Numbered from the stretch's first letter, positions 43,075 to 54,960 are shown. The stretch is 64,000 nucleotides of DNA from Halichondria panicea (GCF_963675165.1 NC_087386.1:2606169-2670168); one strand, 5' to 3'. Program-made: numbers and translations. Notes: a model not told the origin generated them from the sequence alone.

Positions 43075-43634
43075 ACCAAATTTGGTGTTTCTTCTGCATG
43101 TAGATACTTAAAGACGTCCAAACAGTTGATAGTAGTGTGTATAATATATAGACATGTCACTGTGTACACTGCTTATAATAGCTATTTAACTTAGTAAAAT
43201 ACATGCTGAATTTATTTGTGAAGCATTGGGTACAATCTGCCATGGTCACTGGAAATGGTCAGCCAGGGCCGGACCAAGGGGAGCATGCAAGGGCAAAAAT
43301 TCCATTGAACCTGGTCTAGAAAAAACATTTCAATCTGAAAGTTGCTATCAGATCTCATCTCAATCTGAGCATCTGTGAATTATTTGTCCTCTGTTCTCCA
43401 TGTACAAACTGGAATCATGCTTCCAGACAAGCAGAACAGGGTCTTAATTTACGTAGAAATGCAATAGAATGATGAAATAATTAGACTACGAGTGCATGTG
43501 ATAGTATCTGAGAAAGAAGTAAGAATGTTTGTCCAAACAGACTACCAACATACAGAATAACAATAAAATATCTTCAATTTCTATAGAGTCGACATCATTA
43601 TCAGTTTAATTGTTTGCGGTTAGGTGTTGTATAA
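43075..43634. other. Intergenic, nothing recognised
   Basis: Contains a CAGGGCCGGACC word near 43263 that resembles a transposon terminus, but no partner end was found. Confidence 0.45.
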
Positions 43635-43943
43635 TCAACGACCTAGCACCTTTGAAGCCACAGCAGTTGTAGCAGCTCCTACAACACCTCCAGTACCAGC
43701 CAGGGCCGCAGCGCCTGCGGTACCAAGCCCAGCAGCTCCAACAGACTGCAGTGTGGCCACAACTCCTCCAGCCGCAGTGGGAGCCAAGACTGACATCATA
43801 CCTGCTGCTGTTGATCCAGCTGCTATCCCACCAGCTGTGAAGCCGAGACCAGCCACTACAAGCGGTGCAGCAACAACAGTGACGACCGCACCTCCCACCG
43901 CAACAGCTCCGATAGATAATGAATATGTTAACCAAGAGGACAT
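43635..43943 (-). CDS. IFI6/IFI27-like glycine-alanine-rich membrane protein, single exon
   Basis: 102 residues, ATG at 43941-43943, stop at 43635. It starts MSSWLTYSLSIGAVAVGGAV and consists almost wholly of small hydrophobic residues, with the family core SVLAPTAAGGVVATLQSVGA and ending SKVLGR. The length is usual for vertebrate IFI6/IFI27 proteins, which insert in mitochondrial or ER membranes. It lacks the acidic N-terminal exons of the gene at 5220. High repetition of Ala/Gly codons makes a long false frame on the other strand. Confidence 0.8.
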   Translation of the reverse strand: MSSWLTYSLSIGAVAVGGAVVTVVAAPLVVAGLGFTAGGIAAGSTAAGMMSVLAPTAAGGVVATLQSVGAAGLGTAGAAALAGTGGVVGAATTAVASKVLGR

Positions 43944-44333
43944 GGTGAACCTGTACGTGTGAACAGTGAAAAATCTCCATGAAAAAATGCCATTAAATAA
44001 TCATAATTATAATTATAGTGCATGTTCGTGTTTTCGTGGATTGTTAACAGTTATGTATGTGAATTGTAGTTGGGCGTGGCCCGACTTCCCATTAAGAAAG
44101 GAGGTTGGGTTGAGCTTATCTTGGATTGTTCTGTTGCATTACGTAACACAGCTATGAATATATTAAGTGAACGGATATTCCCACCCTCCTTACCGAAATA
44201 TTGCTTTAAAGGAACACTCACTCTCTACTATAATTATGTGGTTCCTGTGGTATGGTTTCTATGCAGCATGAAGTGGTTTCTACACAGCACATGGTCTTCA
44301 ACGCAACGAAGTAGTTATTACATGGTATAAGGA

Positions 44334-45452
44334 TAGCCTCGATCCCAGGCCGAGTTTATAACGGTTAGGCGAACAACTAGGCCTGGTACTAGTTGTCTGC
44401 GCATGCGTCAATCGTTCGTCAGATTCTGACCAATGGATATTCTCGTTCACTTTCGTGACATTTATATTCGTGTACTATCGTGTACTAGAAGTCAGTTCCC
44501 GTTTTATCATTATTGGAATCGATTGGAATGGCTCTTAGCTGAAGCTTCTCTCTTCTCTGAAGCTTATTCTGAAGACTGAACAGCAAGGGAAGAGGTATAA
44601 AGCTTTGTCAAGCTTGTTAAGGTTAGATATTTTTGTGTGGGCCCTATGGCTATGCTATCAAGTCTTGTTCATGTTTGGCAAGATCTACCGGTAGGTATAG
44701 ACTATAGTTTCATCATTAATATGGTGGATCAAGTGAAGAGTGTGAGCTAGAGAACTTGGTGCTGCCATCATCAGCTCGTCGACAATGACACTATAACCTG
44801 TTTAATATGAGAAATTTAATATGTATAGATCTACACGTATTTAGAATGTCTACTTCTCTGTACAGGAGCAATGGCTAATATCCAGCTATCCCAACAGTGC
44901 TCCTCTTGGCTATACTAACTGACGAGACTGGACAGTTTGAGGTAAGGGTTTAACCGTCTTTGGTTTCTTTTAATATTGTCCTATACTCACAGGACTGGAG
45001 TATGACCTGCTCATCCGAGCGTTGCTGGGTAGCTCAGAGACATCAAAAGAATCTACGTTTTCTCAAGCAAAATTTAACTGAGTTACGAGTTGGGGCCTAG
45101 AATCAGAGAAGTCCAGCAGTCTGCTAAATCTTTTTGAAACGTAATTTGAAGGCATTCAATCATCCTGAAGTTGCCCTGGGTCACTGTAATTGTGCTGCAG
45201 CACAACTGGCAACTCCCCAGGCCTTTGTGAAGCAGCTCCCTATGTGCATCTTTTGTGTACTCCCTATGTGCATCTTTTGTGTACTCACTCTGTGCATTTT
45301 CTGTGCACAAATTTCGATTATTTATTTATTAAATATTTTTGCCGACCACAAATATACAATGGAAATTTGACGCATGCGCAGACAACTAGTACCAGGCCTA
45401 GTTGTTTGCCTAACCGTTATAAAAGCGAAAACTCAGTCTGGGGTCGAGGCTA
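44334..45452. mobile_element. Non-autonomous Mutator-like element, 1.12 kb with long inverted repeats
   Basis: Terminal repeats of about 75 bp begin TAGCCTCGATCCCAGGCC and include AACGGTTAGGCGAACAACTA and TTGTCTGCGCATGCGTCAA; the right end is the complement with few changes. A perfect 10 bp target duplication GGTATAAGGA lies at 44324-44333 and 45453-45462. Long inverted repeats with 9-10 bp duplications fit Mutator-like transposons. The interior has no transposase. It has a tandem run of a 24 bp unit (GCATCTTTTGTGTACTC) at about 45243-45305, partly repeated three times. Confidence 0.85.
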
Positions 45453-45462
45453 GGTATAAGGA

Positions 45463-46174
45463 GTGCCACAAGCTGTTTATTGGCCCGTGTCTAGTATAGT
45501 GGTCAAGCGATAAATGCCCGAGATCACTATCTGCTACACGCAGGATGGAATGATTATAATAGTCGATGAACAATTTCTGATGTTTTCTGAATTTCTGAAC
45601 AATTTCTAACAGATAATGATAATCTACATGGTAACATTGATTGCAGCATGGACACTCGATTTTCATGGATCAATCTGATGCCCAACCACACTTTAAGGAC
45701 CCTTACCACAACACCGCAGCCACAATACACTCATAACTTGTGCATGTCAATGACGTTAATAATAATTATGATCGAATTCTTGCACATAAACTAGCTGGAA
45801 CTTTATCAGTAACTGACAATGCCGCTACCCCAAGATAAATTTCTCAAGAGTCCCACAAATTAACAATTCCAATCAGAAGTCCTCTTACTACCCTGCAAAG
45901 GCTTCCAGTCGCAGTACAGCGTGGGAATGTGGCCTCAATAATGGGCACAATGGACCACACTAGACTCCCTTCACTGCACCTGTGGACTGCATGGCAAGCG
46001 CCGTGGTGAGAGTTGTCCCCCGTTGGAATGCAATTATAGAACAAATCACAAAATGCGTAATGCGTGGGTGATATTGCTTCAGCCTCGAGAACAGACTGCC
46101 AGTGATGTACTTATACTTGAGGCCGATAACATTTTGTGCAGTAATAGTTAGCGCGTGGACGGTGGCACATAAGT
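45463..46174. other. Intergenic, nothing recognised
   Basis: No gene supported; a frame at 45844-46044 has no similarity that I recognise. Confidence 0.45.
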
Positions 46175-46777
46175 ACCGTATAGCGGGTAATTTTCAGGGG
46201 GGAAAAATATTTGTAATTGAGCAATATGTAGTCATTTCGTGGATAATATTTTCGTGGTTGCTGCTTGCACTACAAGTAAAGGTAGGCAAGGTCGCTTCAT
46301 TCGTGGGTAAAATATTCGTGGTCAAACCTCCAACCACGAAAACCACGAATATTGTGCTCCACGAAAATTACCCTCTATGGCAAAATAATTATGCTCTTTT
46401 TTCTGCCTATTATGCTTTTGAGCACTGCCCCAAATTCAGCCTATTATGCCCGTCGAAAGAACCCATTATGCCCCATATTGACGTCATAATTTTTTCAGCA
46501 GTTAGTAACAAAAAAATTATCTCTTTCACACTCTATCAACAAGAGATAATTTCATTTGGAAAATAATTATAACTGACATAATCTTCTAGATGTAAAAGAG
46601 GCATTTAAAAGAGAAAAAACATGTTGAGCAGCAGCAGAGGACCGTTGCATTTGCACCAAACTGACCAAATTTAAAATTTTAACCTTATTATGCCCCAATT
46701 ATGCCAGCATAATGACCTAACCTATATATGCCCCAAATTATGCCGGCATAATTTTCCAGGGCCTACCCTCTACGGCA
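46175..46777. mobile_element. Inverted-repeat element with a nested insert
   Basis: The left end CCGTATAGCGGGTAATTTTC pairs with GAAAATTACCCTCTATGGCA near 46380, with internal CCACGAA/TTCGTGG palindromes. The word TACCCTCTATGGCA (46369-46382) recurs as TACCCTCTACGGCA (46764-46777). The 381 bp between, rich in ATTATGCC and running from AAAATAATTATGC to GCATAATTTT, therefore looks like a second element inserted at the end of the first. Confidence 0.55.
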
Positions 46778-46875
46778 TTTGTAACGTTTACATTCTTTAT
46801 GCACTGGGACAACTCTCAACACAACAGCTTGCTAGTCCTCAGAGCGCAGTGAAGAGAGTGGTACCAGTCTAGGAC

Positions 46876-47124
46876 CAGGAGCCCATAAAGAGAAGGAGCG
46901 GCTAACTACAGGGATCACATCTCGTAAGTGGTTATGACCGCATTTCCATATATGCAGGGTCACTAAGTGGTTGAATCCCTACACGTGTTATACGCAATGC
47001 AGGGATGCGGTTTGCAAGCACTTAGTCGCTTCCATACAAGGAAGTGCGGTTTCACCGGCAATTACGAGATGTGACCCCCGAGTGTGCGTTGAAGTTAGCC
47101 GCTCCTTCTCTTTATGGGCTCCTG
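46876..47124. mobile_element. Foldback MITE, 249 bp
   Basis: Arms CAGGAGCCCATAAAGAGAAG...GAGCGGCTAAC and the complement at the right. The 7 bp repeat CTAGGAC lies on both sides (46869-46875 and 47125-47131). The loop also has self-complementary parts (ATCACATCTCGTAA / TTACGAGATGTGA). No coding. Confidence 0.8.
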
Positions 47125-47150
47125 CTAGGACTGACCACACTAGATCTATA

Positions 47151-47284
47151 CCGTAAACGTTCTAATTATAGAACCAGCCTCGGTTAGGAAGCCCTCTTTT
47201 ATAACGCCCATAATAATTATTATACTACCATATAAAATTCGTACTATTATTTTTTACTGGTTCTTTAAATTAGAACGATTGCGG
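47151..47284. mobile_element. TA-MITE family 2, copy 1
   Basis: CCGTAAACGTTCTAATTATA at the left, and its complement with small changes at the right, flanked by TA. 134 bp, sharing AGAACCAGCCTCGGTTAGGA with copy 2. Confidence 0.8.
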
Positions 47285-48010
47285 TACACTACCACTGCAG
47301 ACCTTTTGACTTTTAACATTGGAATTTTGACACATTTTACCCCATATAATATTATGTATTTATAGTAGTCTACATACTCTATTATAAATTGATGGGTATC
47401 AATTCAATTGACAATCATAGTCAGAACTTACAAAACTTTCTTCTCTCAATACTTTCTTTTTTATACTGAGTACGAGCAGGAGTGTATACACTCCTGAGTG
47501 AGTGTAGACGCTTTGCTTATTTGCTTACATCATAGTTATTTAGAGTACAATGTATTACATCATGGGATATAACACTTCAGTCACAGAAGCCATAAATACA
47601 TCATGTAGTGGTACTCACACTCACAGAAGCCATAATATAGATATATTAGTAGGGACTGGGGAGTTCCTGAAGTCAGCATAAAATCATTTGCTCCCAACAG
47701 AGAACTTGAGGTGCAACAGCAGGACTGCATGTTATTGCATGCATGGCCAATGTTCCTCACCCATGTACATAATTTATAGTAATCTTATAACTTTGCTATG
47801 TGATATGGAGACAGAGGTATATAATTATAGCTAATGTTGTTTCATTTCGTCATCAGCTGTATTGCTTCAGGGTAGATCTAGACGAGGGGAGCTTTCATCA
47901 AGTGCAGGATGTTTCCCAGGCATAATTACATCAATTATTAGTAAGTAGACTTATATAGTAATTTCGATTCACTCCCATTGTTTATAATTATACATCCGTA
48001 TATACATCTA
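47285..48010. other. Intergenic between two MITE copies, nothing recognised
   Basis: AT-rich. A short local duplication of CACAGAAGCCATAA at 47582 and 47625 is seen. No gene. Confidence 0.45.
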
Positions 48011-48156
48011 CCGTAAGCGTTCCAATTATAGAACCAGCCTCGGTTAGGACGCCCTCTTTTATAATTTTTTTTTTATTTTTTTTATTTTTATATTTTATAT
48101 TTTATTGTACGTCGTTTAATTATTTTTTACTGGTTCTATAATTAGAACGTTTACGG
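48011..48156. mobile_element. TA-MITE family 2, copy 2
   Basis: Same ends as 47151-47284 (CCGTAAGCGTTCC / GAACGTTTACGG), TA on both sides, with an expanded T-rich centre. Confidence 0.8.
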
Positions 48157-48320
48157 TACCTATATACAGGTGTGTGAATGAATTTAAATGTGTGTATATA
48201 GTCTAGTGATAGTTTTTGCTTACTCACTGGTAGAGGTAATTTTCCAATTGTCATAATGATAACATGTAGTGTACACAACCTCCAAGTTTGGCAAAGAGGA
48301 ATGCTCCACTATAATAGTTC

Positions 48321-50661
48321 TTAATGGCTAACTATGCACCCACTGTGCAGCTGTCGCTCTAGCTCAATTGCAGAGGGGCGTTTGAAACTGTCCTCAAGCA
48401 AGCATTTCTCGATTATATATTTTAATGGATGAGTAGGTTCCACATTGTCTAATTCGTTAATCCGTTCTTGCTTCGACTTGATTGACGGAAGACACCTTAC
48501 TATTTGTAGCATTAGCACACCAAATTGAAATATGTCAAAACTTGAGTTGCAACGAGAAGAGTCAGTGTCAGCTTCAGGAGGCAAGTATCCTCTGTGTCCA
48601 AACACTGGCAGGGACATGGTCTGCACTGTAGTTTGAATGATTTTAGACATGCCAAAATCGCTGACCTTCGCCACTGGAATTGGCCCTTTAGTGTCCAACA
48701 GAATGTTGTCTGCACATAAATCTCTGTGAATAATCTGTTGACAGTGAATTTCTGCCAAAGCAGAGATGATATTATGGCACAAACTTCTTTGCGTAGCGAT
48801 TGTTATTTCTCTTTCTGTTGCAAAAAACTGTCTCAAATTGCAGTCCATTAATTCTAAGACTAATACGAGGTGGCCTGTTTTGGGGTGTGTTTCTGTTGCT
48901 ATGTGTCGCACAATATTTGGATGCTTGAACGATTCGAGGTATTCACATTCTTGTCGAAATCTCTGTACCGAATCACTGTTTGCTAGCGCAGCTGTAGGAA
49001 GACACATTAGAATCTCACTAGCTAGAAAATGTAGAACTTTCAATGCAACAGATTTTCCATTAAGCTCTCCTTTAAACACCGAACCAAACACTCCACCTCC
49101 AATAGATGCAGTCTTGTACAGCTTGAGGTCTCTTGATATGTACAAAACCGTAGGATCGTCAGTCAGAGGCAGAACAGAGTTTTCTGTACACACAGAAATT
49201 AATATATTGCTATAATTTTAGCCAGGTAATTCGATATAGCATGCATTGCATACATTCTATGCATGCACACAAATACAGTCCTTACCTTTAAGCACCTTGC
49301 AAACTTTCCCTGCAATATCTGCTAACCCCAACTCACAGCTGACTTTAACGAGAACCCTATAATGTGACCATTCAGTATAGGCACTTTTTCTGTACCAGGT
49401 ATTTAGTAGCTCTTGAGTCTTCATGAAGAAAGTTAATTGGGGGTTCGTGTTGATGCCATTGATTTCTTGGGGTGTCAGCTTTAGTAGCTCTGCGTACTCG
49501 AGCCAGTTTGGAATGAGCTGGGCGATTCTTACTTTAAGTTCTTCTGAGAATGGTTGATCTAAGAACTTCAGATTTAGACCAACCTCTGCTGCTATTTGGT
49601 CAACTGAGGCATGTGGTATTTCTGTTTCTGAGTATGGAAATGAATGGAATGCCTAAAATAAATATCTGGTTCTATTTGTGCATGTATTGTACATCTAGAT
49701 AGGCTTACATTTGCACTTACCATGGATCTGTCTTCCTGACAGTGTTCTCTCAATGCCCTTTTGTTGGTGTTGCTTTCTTTTTGCAATATCCAATGCTGTT
49801 TCGCCTCTATTGTTTTGTTTGTCTTTGTCAGCACCTCTCTCAATCAAAACTGTTACTATTTCTTCATGCCCTTTGCCACTGGCTAGTATTAGTGCAGTGG
49901 CTCCATCGTTATCTTGCATATTCACATTTGCTTGCTTTTCGAGTAAAAGTTGAACGATATCTTTGTGTCCGTTCTCGCTAGCTAACATCAAAGAACACAC
50001 TCCGTAATTGTTTGTTGCGTCCACTTTAACAAGATTCGTTAGAGATTGAACAATTTCTAAGTGTCCATTTTGACTTGCTATCATTAGAGGTGACCATCCT
50101 TCTTTGTTTTGCTTATTTACATTTGCATCTTCATCGATCAGTAGCTCTACAATATCATAATGACCCTTTGCACATGCAATGGTGAGAGGAGTTTCTCCGT
50201 ATGCATCTCTCCTGTTAACGTCTTCACCACTGTCGACAATTCTTTCCACAGCATCATAGTTTCCACGAAAGCACTCTACAATCAGCTGTTGCTCGATTCT
50301 GTTAGACCCCAATACAGAGAATCTGGAACCTTTCAAAGAATATCTTCTTCTTCTGCTGAAGGAAAATTTTAGTGTGATTGTTGAATGCCGTCTCCTTCTG
50401 GAATGTTGCCTCGAGTGTCTCCTCGACTGCTGCCTTGAATGTGGACGTGGACCTGCATCTGTAAGGGAACATACAGAATGTTTTATATGCTAAGCTAAAT
50501 AATTAATTTGCAATCATGAAATGCTCTTTGAAGCTTCAACTACAATAAATAGTCTAAAAATAAACCGATTGGATTTAAAATGAACAACTGTCTGAAGTAT
50601 TGCTATTATAGCCTAAATTACCTTTTGCTGTACTTTCTGCTCGTGATAAGCAATTTCCCAT
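48321..50661 (-). CDS. Ankyrin - Death-like - TKL kinase protein with N-terminal lipidation signal
   Basis: Exons 50661-50622, 50458-49721, 49627-49286 and 49183-48321, all phase 1; 660 residues. It begins MGNCLSRAE, where Gly2 and Cys4 form a classic myristoylation/palmitoylation signal. An Arg-rich stretch follows, then about six ankyrin repeats (ETPLTIACAKGHYDIVELLI; ATALILASGKGHEEIVTVLI), and a Death-like helical domain at about 275-350 (RIAQLIPNWLEYAELLKLTP). The kinase domain is complete: glycine loop SIGGGVFGSVFKG (about 400), VALK lysine about 422, HRDLCADN about 526, DFG about 549, and LPPE in place of APE. It should be an active Ser/Thr kinase held at membranes. RIPK/IRAK-like innate signalling is inference; the family assignment within TKL is open. 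Confidence 0.85.
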
Positions 50662-51016
50662 ATTGAATATTCAGTCACGACAGTAAAGATCTAGATCTAT
50701 AGTACAGTATATAGTTTGATTCTGCACAATGTCATATGGTAATACTGAGACGAAACTAAATATGGCGACATGAATTTTGATGTGTTTCATCACGAGCTTT
50801 CCTAATTTATCGTGCATGTCAGTGGGAGAGTTTGAGATTGGAATGTCAGCTCATTGCTACATCTGACACCTGTGACAATTAATGATTAAATGGTGTGTAT
50901 TTAGGAAAAGGAAATGTAAATAGTCCGATGCACATGCATAACCTTGTACATAGATTTTGATTACAACTTTGGAGTGTTTTATTTATAGTGCACTTATACA
51001 ATAAACCGTGTCAAAG
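50662..51016. other. Upstream region of the kinase gene
   Basis: No gene seen. The first 150 bp probably contain the kinase promoter; no motif assigned. Confidence 0.4.
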
Positions 51017-51551
51017 CAGAGGAGGTACGACACGGTCACATGACCAGCCAAAAGGATTATGAATCTCATTAACTTGTGCATGAATATCATTCAAGACTGT
51101 GTACTTTGATAGTGGATTTGGTTTGGCGTGTATCTTTCAAGAAATACACTTGACATTTCTAAGATCAGGATTGTTGATTGCTGGGCTTATACTGATGTGA
51201 AATAGCTTTTCAAAAAGTTTCAACCACCACTTAGATTTTGAGTTTTTAGTGTAAATCTGTTTTAGAGTGTTCAATATTAAAGTATTTTGTGCCTGCATTC
51301 AGGATAGGATTACTTCCAACATCTGAGCCTTGGTTCTTACAACAAATCTAATCTCTACTTGTAAAACTCTAGCTACTAGCCAGCAACAAATTCATTGAGT
51401 TTTATGCTCTAAACTTGTCTCTTTATGGCGCTTACTTGCCACCAGTTGAATGTCGTCATTAGAATGCATTTTTAACGACTTCTTTGTCTTTCTTGCCTTC
51501 AATCAAGAAATAGCAGCCACGTGAGCTTAACCGCGTGTCGTACCTCCTCTA
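51017..51551. mobile_element. Inverted-repeat element, 535 bp, with 9-10 bp target duplication
   Basis: Left AGAGGAGGTACGACACGGT and right complement ACCGCGTGTCGTACCTCCTCT. The direct repeat GTGTCAAAG(C) lies at 51008-51016 and 51552-51560, with the next C also shared. The duplication size again suggests a Mutator-like or related family, different from 44334. No transposase inside. Confidence 0.75.
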
Positions 51552-52476
51552 GTGTCAAAGCTACAGTAAGCTATTCAGTATAAAAACACACACATGATGA
51601 TGTACAATTGTTGTATAGGCATGGAATGTTATTTTTGTATGTGCACGGGTATGAGGTTTTTTTGAGGGGAACTTCAAGGGTACGGTATGATTCTGCAAAA
51701 CTGCAGCAAATTCAGTGTCCTTTTTAGCTACTCACGATTTTCAAGACGACTCTATTCTTTTTCATTTCCAAATAACACTCACCATCAGCCCGTAAGCTTT
51801 TTGTTTTTATAGGGGGCCTCTGAAATGCATGCATTTGTTTATGTATTTGACGTAATAAGTTTCGCAGGTTTTTGCGGGAGTTTTAGGGTAAAACACGGAC
51901 GGTACCAGAGCCACTACGCAATGTAAGACATCACGTGAACTGCTTCCGTTGCCAATCCCTCTCTCTTTTCTATTTATGGACAGACAGACACACTACTGTA
52001 GTTGATGTAATTACAAAAAATGAGAGTGATGCACTTTTATAACCCAAAATATTGCAAGCTGGCACTTATATGCGCTACAGTTAGTGTATTGCAATCTCTT
52101 TACTTAGTACACACTCAGGTGTATCTACATTAAGTTGTTGGTCTCTGTATGTTACAGCTGCATGCATAAAGATCTAGAGTTATAATAATTATTATAGCAC
52201 AGCTATATGCATCAAATGCATACACACAATAATTCCACAAATTATGGGTGACTTGTTGGCATGCCTTTTATAAGCGCCAGAAAAATTCATTCGTTGGTGC
52301 TTTTTAGGACCTATATTCAGTCTGAGAGGGCGCTTGAATTATGGTAGTGCTGTAATTGCATTAACTGCGGTAACGTATACCTCGCTGGGCACGAGGCATA
52401 ATGACACACACTTTATTGTGGGAAGCCCTTCTAGATGCCAGCATGGAAGTGCACATGAAATGTGGTACGAACAAAT
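51552..52476. other. Intergenic with one eroded transposon arm
   Basis: 51935-51980 matches an arm of the intron element at 17573-18515 (GTGAACTGCTTCCGTTGCCA). Otherwise no gene or signal recognised. Confidence 0.45.
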
Positions 52477-53101
52477 CTAAATCATCTGACAAGAAAAAGA
52501 CTGATTATCTGGCAATGGTTGATTACTGTCTAATCTATCTGCAGCATTCTTTACATCTTTAGCAAGAATACATAGCACCTTTTCCACATTCTCTCCTGTT
52601 TTAGCACTGATCTCCATAAACTTGAGTCCATGTTCTTCAGCAAACATTCTTCCTCTCTCTGTGCTCACTTGTCTGCTTTCAACCAGATCACACTTGTTAC
52701 CCAATACCATTATCTGAATATTTTCTGAGTCGTACAATTGTTTACTCACTTTCTTTATTAACCAAAAATCTCTCAGACGTACAAATGTGTTTCAATTGTG
52801 ATATCATACAGCAACAATACTCCAAAGCAACGCTTGTAGAAGATTCTTCCAATGCGTCCATACCTCTCTTCACCAAAAGTGTTCCAAAGCTGCATTTTGA
52901 CAGATGTAGTGTCATCAATGTTGACTGTGCAATGCCTGATGTCTGGGCTGGAAGTATTGATTAGTATAGTAGGTTATGTGGATTTGTTGGAAATCCATTG
53001 GTTATTCCTCCCACAAGACTGCTTTTTCCTGTGCCTAGTTCACCCAGAAATATCACTTTAGCATTGAGAGTAGTATGAGATGATAACAGTTGCTCCGCCA
53101 T
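52477..53101 (-). pseudogene. Rab-like GTPase pseudogene, separate lineage
   Basis: From ATG 53099-53101 it reads a P-loop GELGTGKSS, then shifts frame after GFPTNPH. It continues as the switch II region WNTFGEERYGRIG and FGVLLLYDIT, shifts again near 52780 and ends with an intact C-terminal third: MVLGNKCDLVESRQVSTERG, then EISAKTGEN, and a CQMI box. It keeps the normal SAK box that both intact copies have lost, while the NKCD-RQVSTERG block is nearly identical to them. About two frame changes break it; the last 90 residues remain open. Confidence 0.75.
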
Positions 53102-53604
53102 CTGACAGCTCACGTGAATATATTTGCAACCGTGACGTCATCAACAGCAACAAAAATCACAAAGAATTGATAGAAAGATTGATAGTGTTGTAGGTTAGTG
53201 GCAATAGCTGAAGATGCAGTCCTATAACTCAAGCTATAACGTCTGATACTGGCTGCATAGGTATTGTAGCAACCACCAAGCCTTAAATAATGCCATGTCT
53301 CTTATTTTTGAAAGAGGTTGCACTGTTTTTGTTACAAAAAGCTACCACCAGCCCCCCTGGAATTTTTACTGAGACGGTGCTTATGGAATAACGGTGAGCG
53401 AGTACAAGCCAGTTTTAGCTGGTAGCTGTTGTACAAGCCTTTAGCTACAGTGTATGCTAAGTAAGGAACAGATTCGTTGTTACCAAAATTTTTTGTCACT
53501 TGCTTTAGCATGCCTAGTAAAGCCACACACAATTTGAGTACAAGTAAAAACATAAACAATATTTTAAGCTTAACAAACAATATCTTAAACATAACAATTT
53601 AATC
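53102..53604. other. Intergenic, nothing recognised
   Basis: Contains CCAAAATTTTTTGTCACTTG near 53490, which recurs near 56180 in the same orientation on the far side of the element remnant at 53605-55914. Confidence 0.4.
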
Positions 53605-54186
53605 TTAGTCTAACTCAGGCTCTGATTCGGACTGACTGGTTTGACTGTCACTCCCTGTATTTTGTCCGAACACCCAGTCGACGATGTCTTCCCCTTCTCT
53701 GTCTGTCAATCGGCCTGCCTCCACATCTTCTTCCAGAGATATAATGTGAGTTTCATTCTGTTTTGACCCTGCTATGTTATTACCACAATTTAAACACTCA
53801 CAGCCAATTGAACAATGCTTCCCCCTTTTCTTGCAGCCACACCGTCCAGTCAAACAACCTGTCGAACACTTGCATCCTTTAAGGAGTGAGTCGACTCGAT
53901 CACGGACAGCCTGTACGTTGGTGGCAGTATCCCATTTAATGGTGAGCTCATTGTCTGTGATACTCCAACCGTAGTTTTCTAATGTCATAATGGGTTGATC
54001 AGATTGTTGCCACATGTGTAGAACCCAACACGATCGCTTCCAATGAAGCAAAAGTGCATCATCAGATGGTATCAGCCAATCTCTGACTTTTATGCTGTTT
54101 CCAAAGTAGCTTGCGGTTGTATTCATAAAATCTGTGTTTGGTCTGTAAACCAACGTGCTATACTTGCGTGTTGTGCACTTGTATGT

Positions 54187-54335
54187 TAGCCTCGTTCCCA
54201 GGCCTTACTTTTTCTTGCTGTTGTCACTGTTCATCCACAAATCACTAGAAAGACATAGTGCTAGTGAGGCAGCAAAGAAAGAAATGGGCGTAGATCTACA
54301 GTTAAGAAAAAGTAAGGCCTGGTTTGGGAAATCGC
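54187..54335. mobile_element. Eroded TAGCCTCG-type foldback element
   Basis: TTAGCCTCGTTCCCAGGCCTTACTTTTTCTT-like left arm (54184 on) and AAGAAAAAGTAAGGCCTGG near 54305 form an imperfect hairpin related in its ends to 44334-45452. The outer right end is eroded. Confidence 0.5.
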
Positions 54336-54818
54336 GTGATCCTCAAGGATTTTTATGAACGTGGGCGATATGTAGCCCACAATCGTGACGTAAGGTATTC
54401 TCCCACGCATTCAGAGTTAATAAGACTGTACATGTACTGAGACAACCACCAAGCTGTGCTGCAAGTCAGATCAGAGAACCAGCGTGGCCAGCTCTGGTGG
54501 CAGTAGCTACCTGCTATATATGATAATGATGACTAACTTAAGCTATTCTCTTGATCTATACTAGCATGTAGAAAGACACAAGAAAAGGTAATAGTCTGAT
54601 AGAATCTGAACACACAATCTAGACTAGTAGATCATCTAAGGTATATAGCTAGCTATAGTGCTTGCAAACTTCCAGTTCCAAGTCCATGTCCAGCTTGCTG
54701 CAGGCAAAGTTTTATTAGTCACAGATATCTGTGTGGGCAGTCCAACATCTCTAGCTCAGCATGCCCACGCTCATTTTCACCCTTCTACCACCCTTCTACC
54801 CTCACGTGACTTCCCGAT

Positions 54819-54960
54819 ACAGGCTCTCCTTTTTCCTAACTCTACGTCTATTTCTTTCTTTATTCCTCCAATTAATATCGTATTTTATCTCATTGAACGA
54901 TTAAGACAGTATTTTATCTTATTGAACGATGTGATAAAGAACAGAAAAAGGAGAGCCTGT
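54819..54960. mobile_element. Foldback element, 142 bp
   Basis: ACAGGCTCTCCTTTTTC and GAAAAAGGAGAGCCTGT arms. The centre has a direct repeat of GTATTTTATCTCATTGAACG. Confidence 0.65.

Noticed and set aside
45844-46044. 66-codon Cys-containing minus-strand frame
   Set aside because: No similarity that I recognise and no supporting exon signals.
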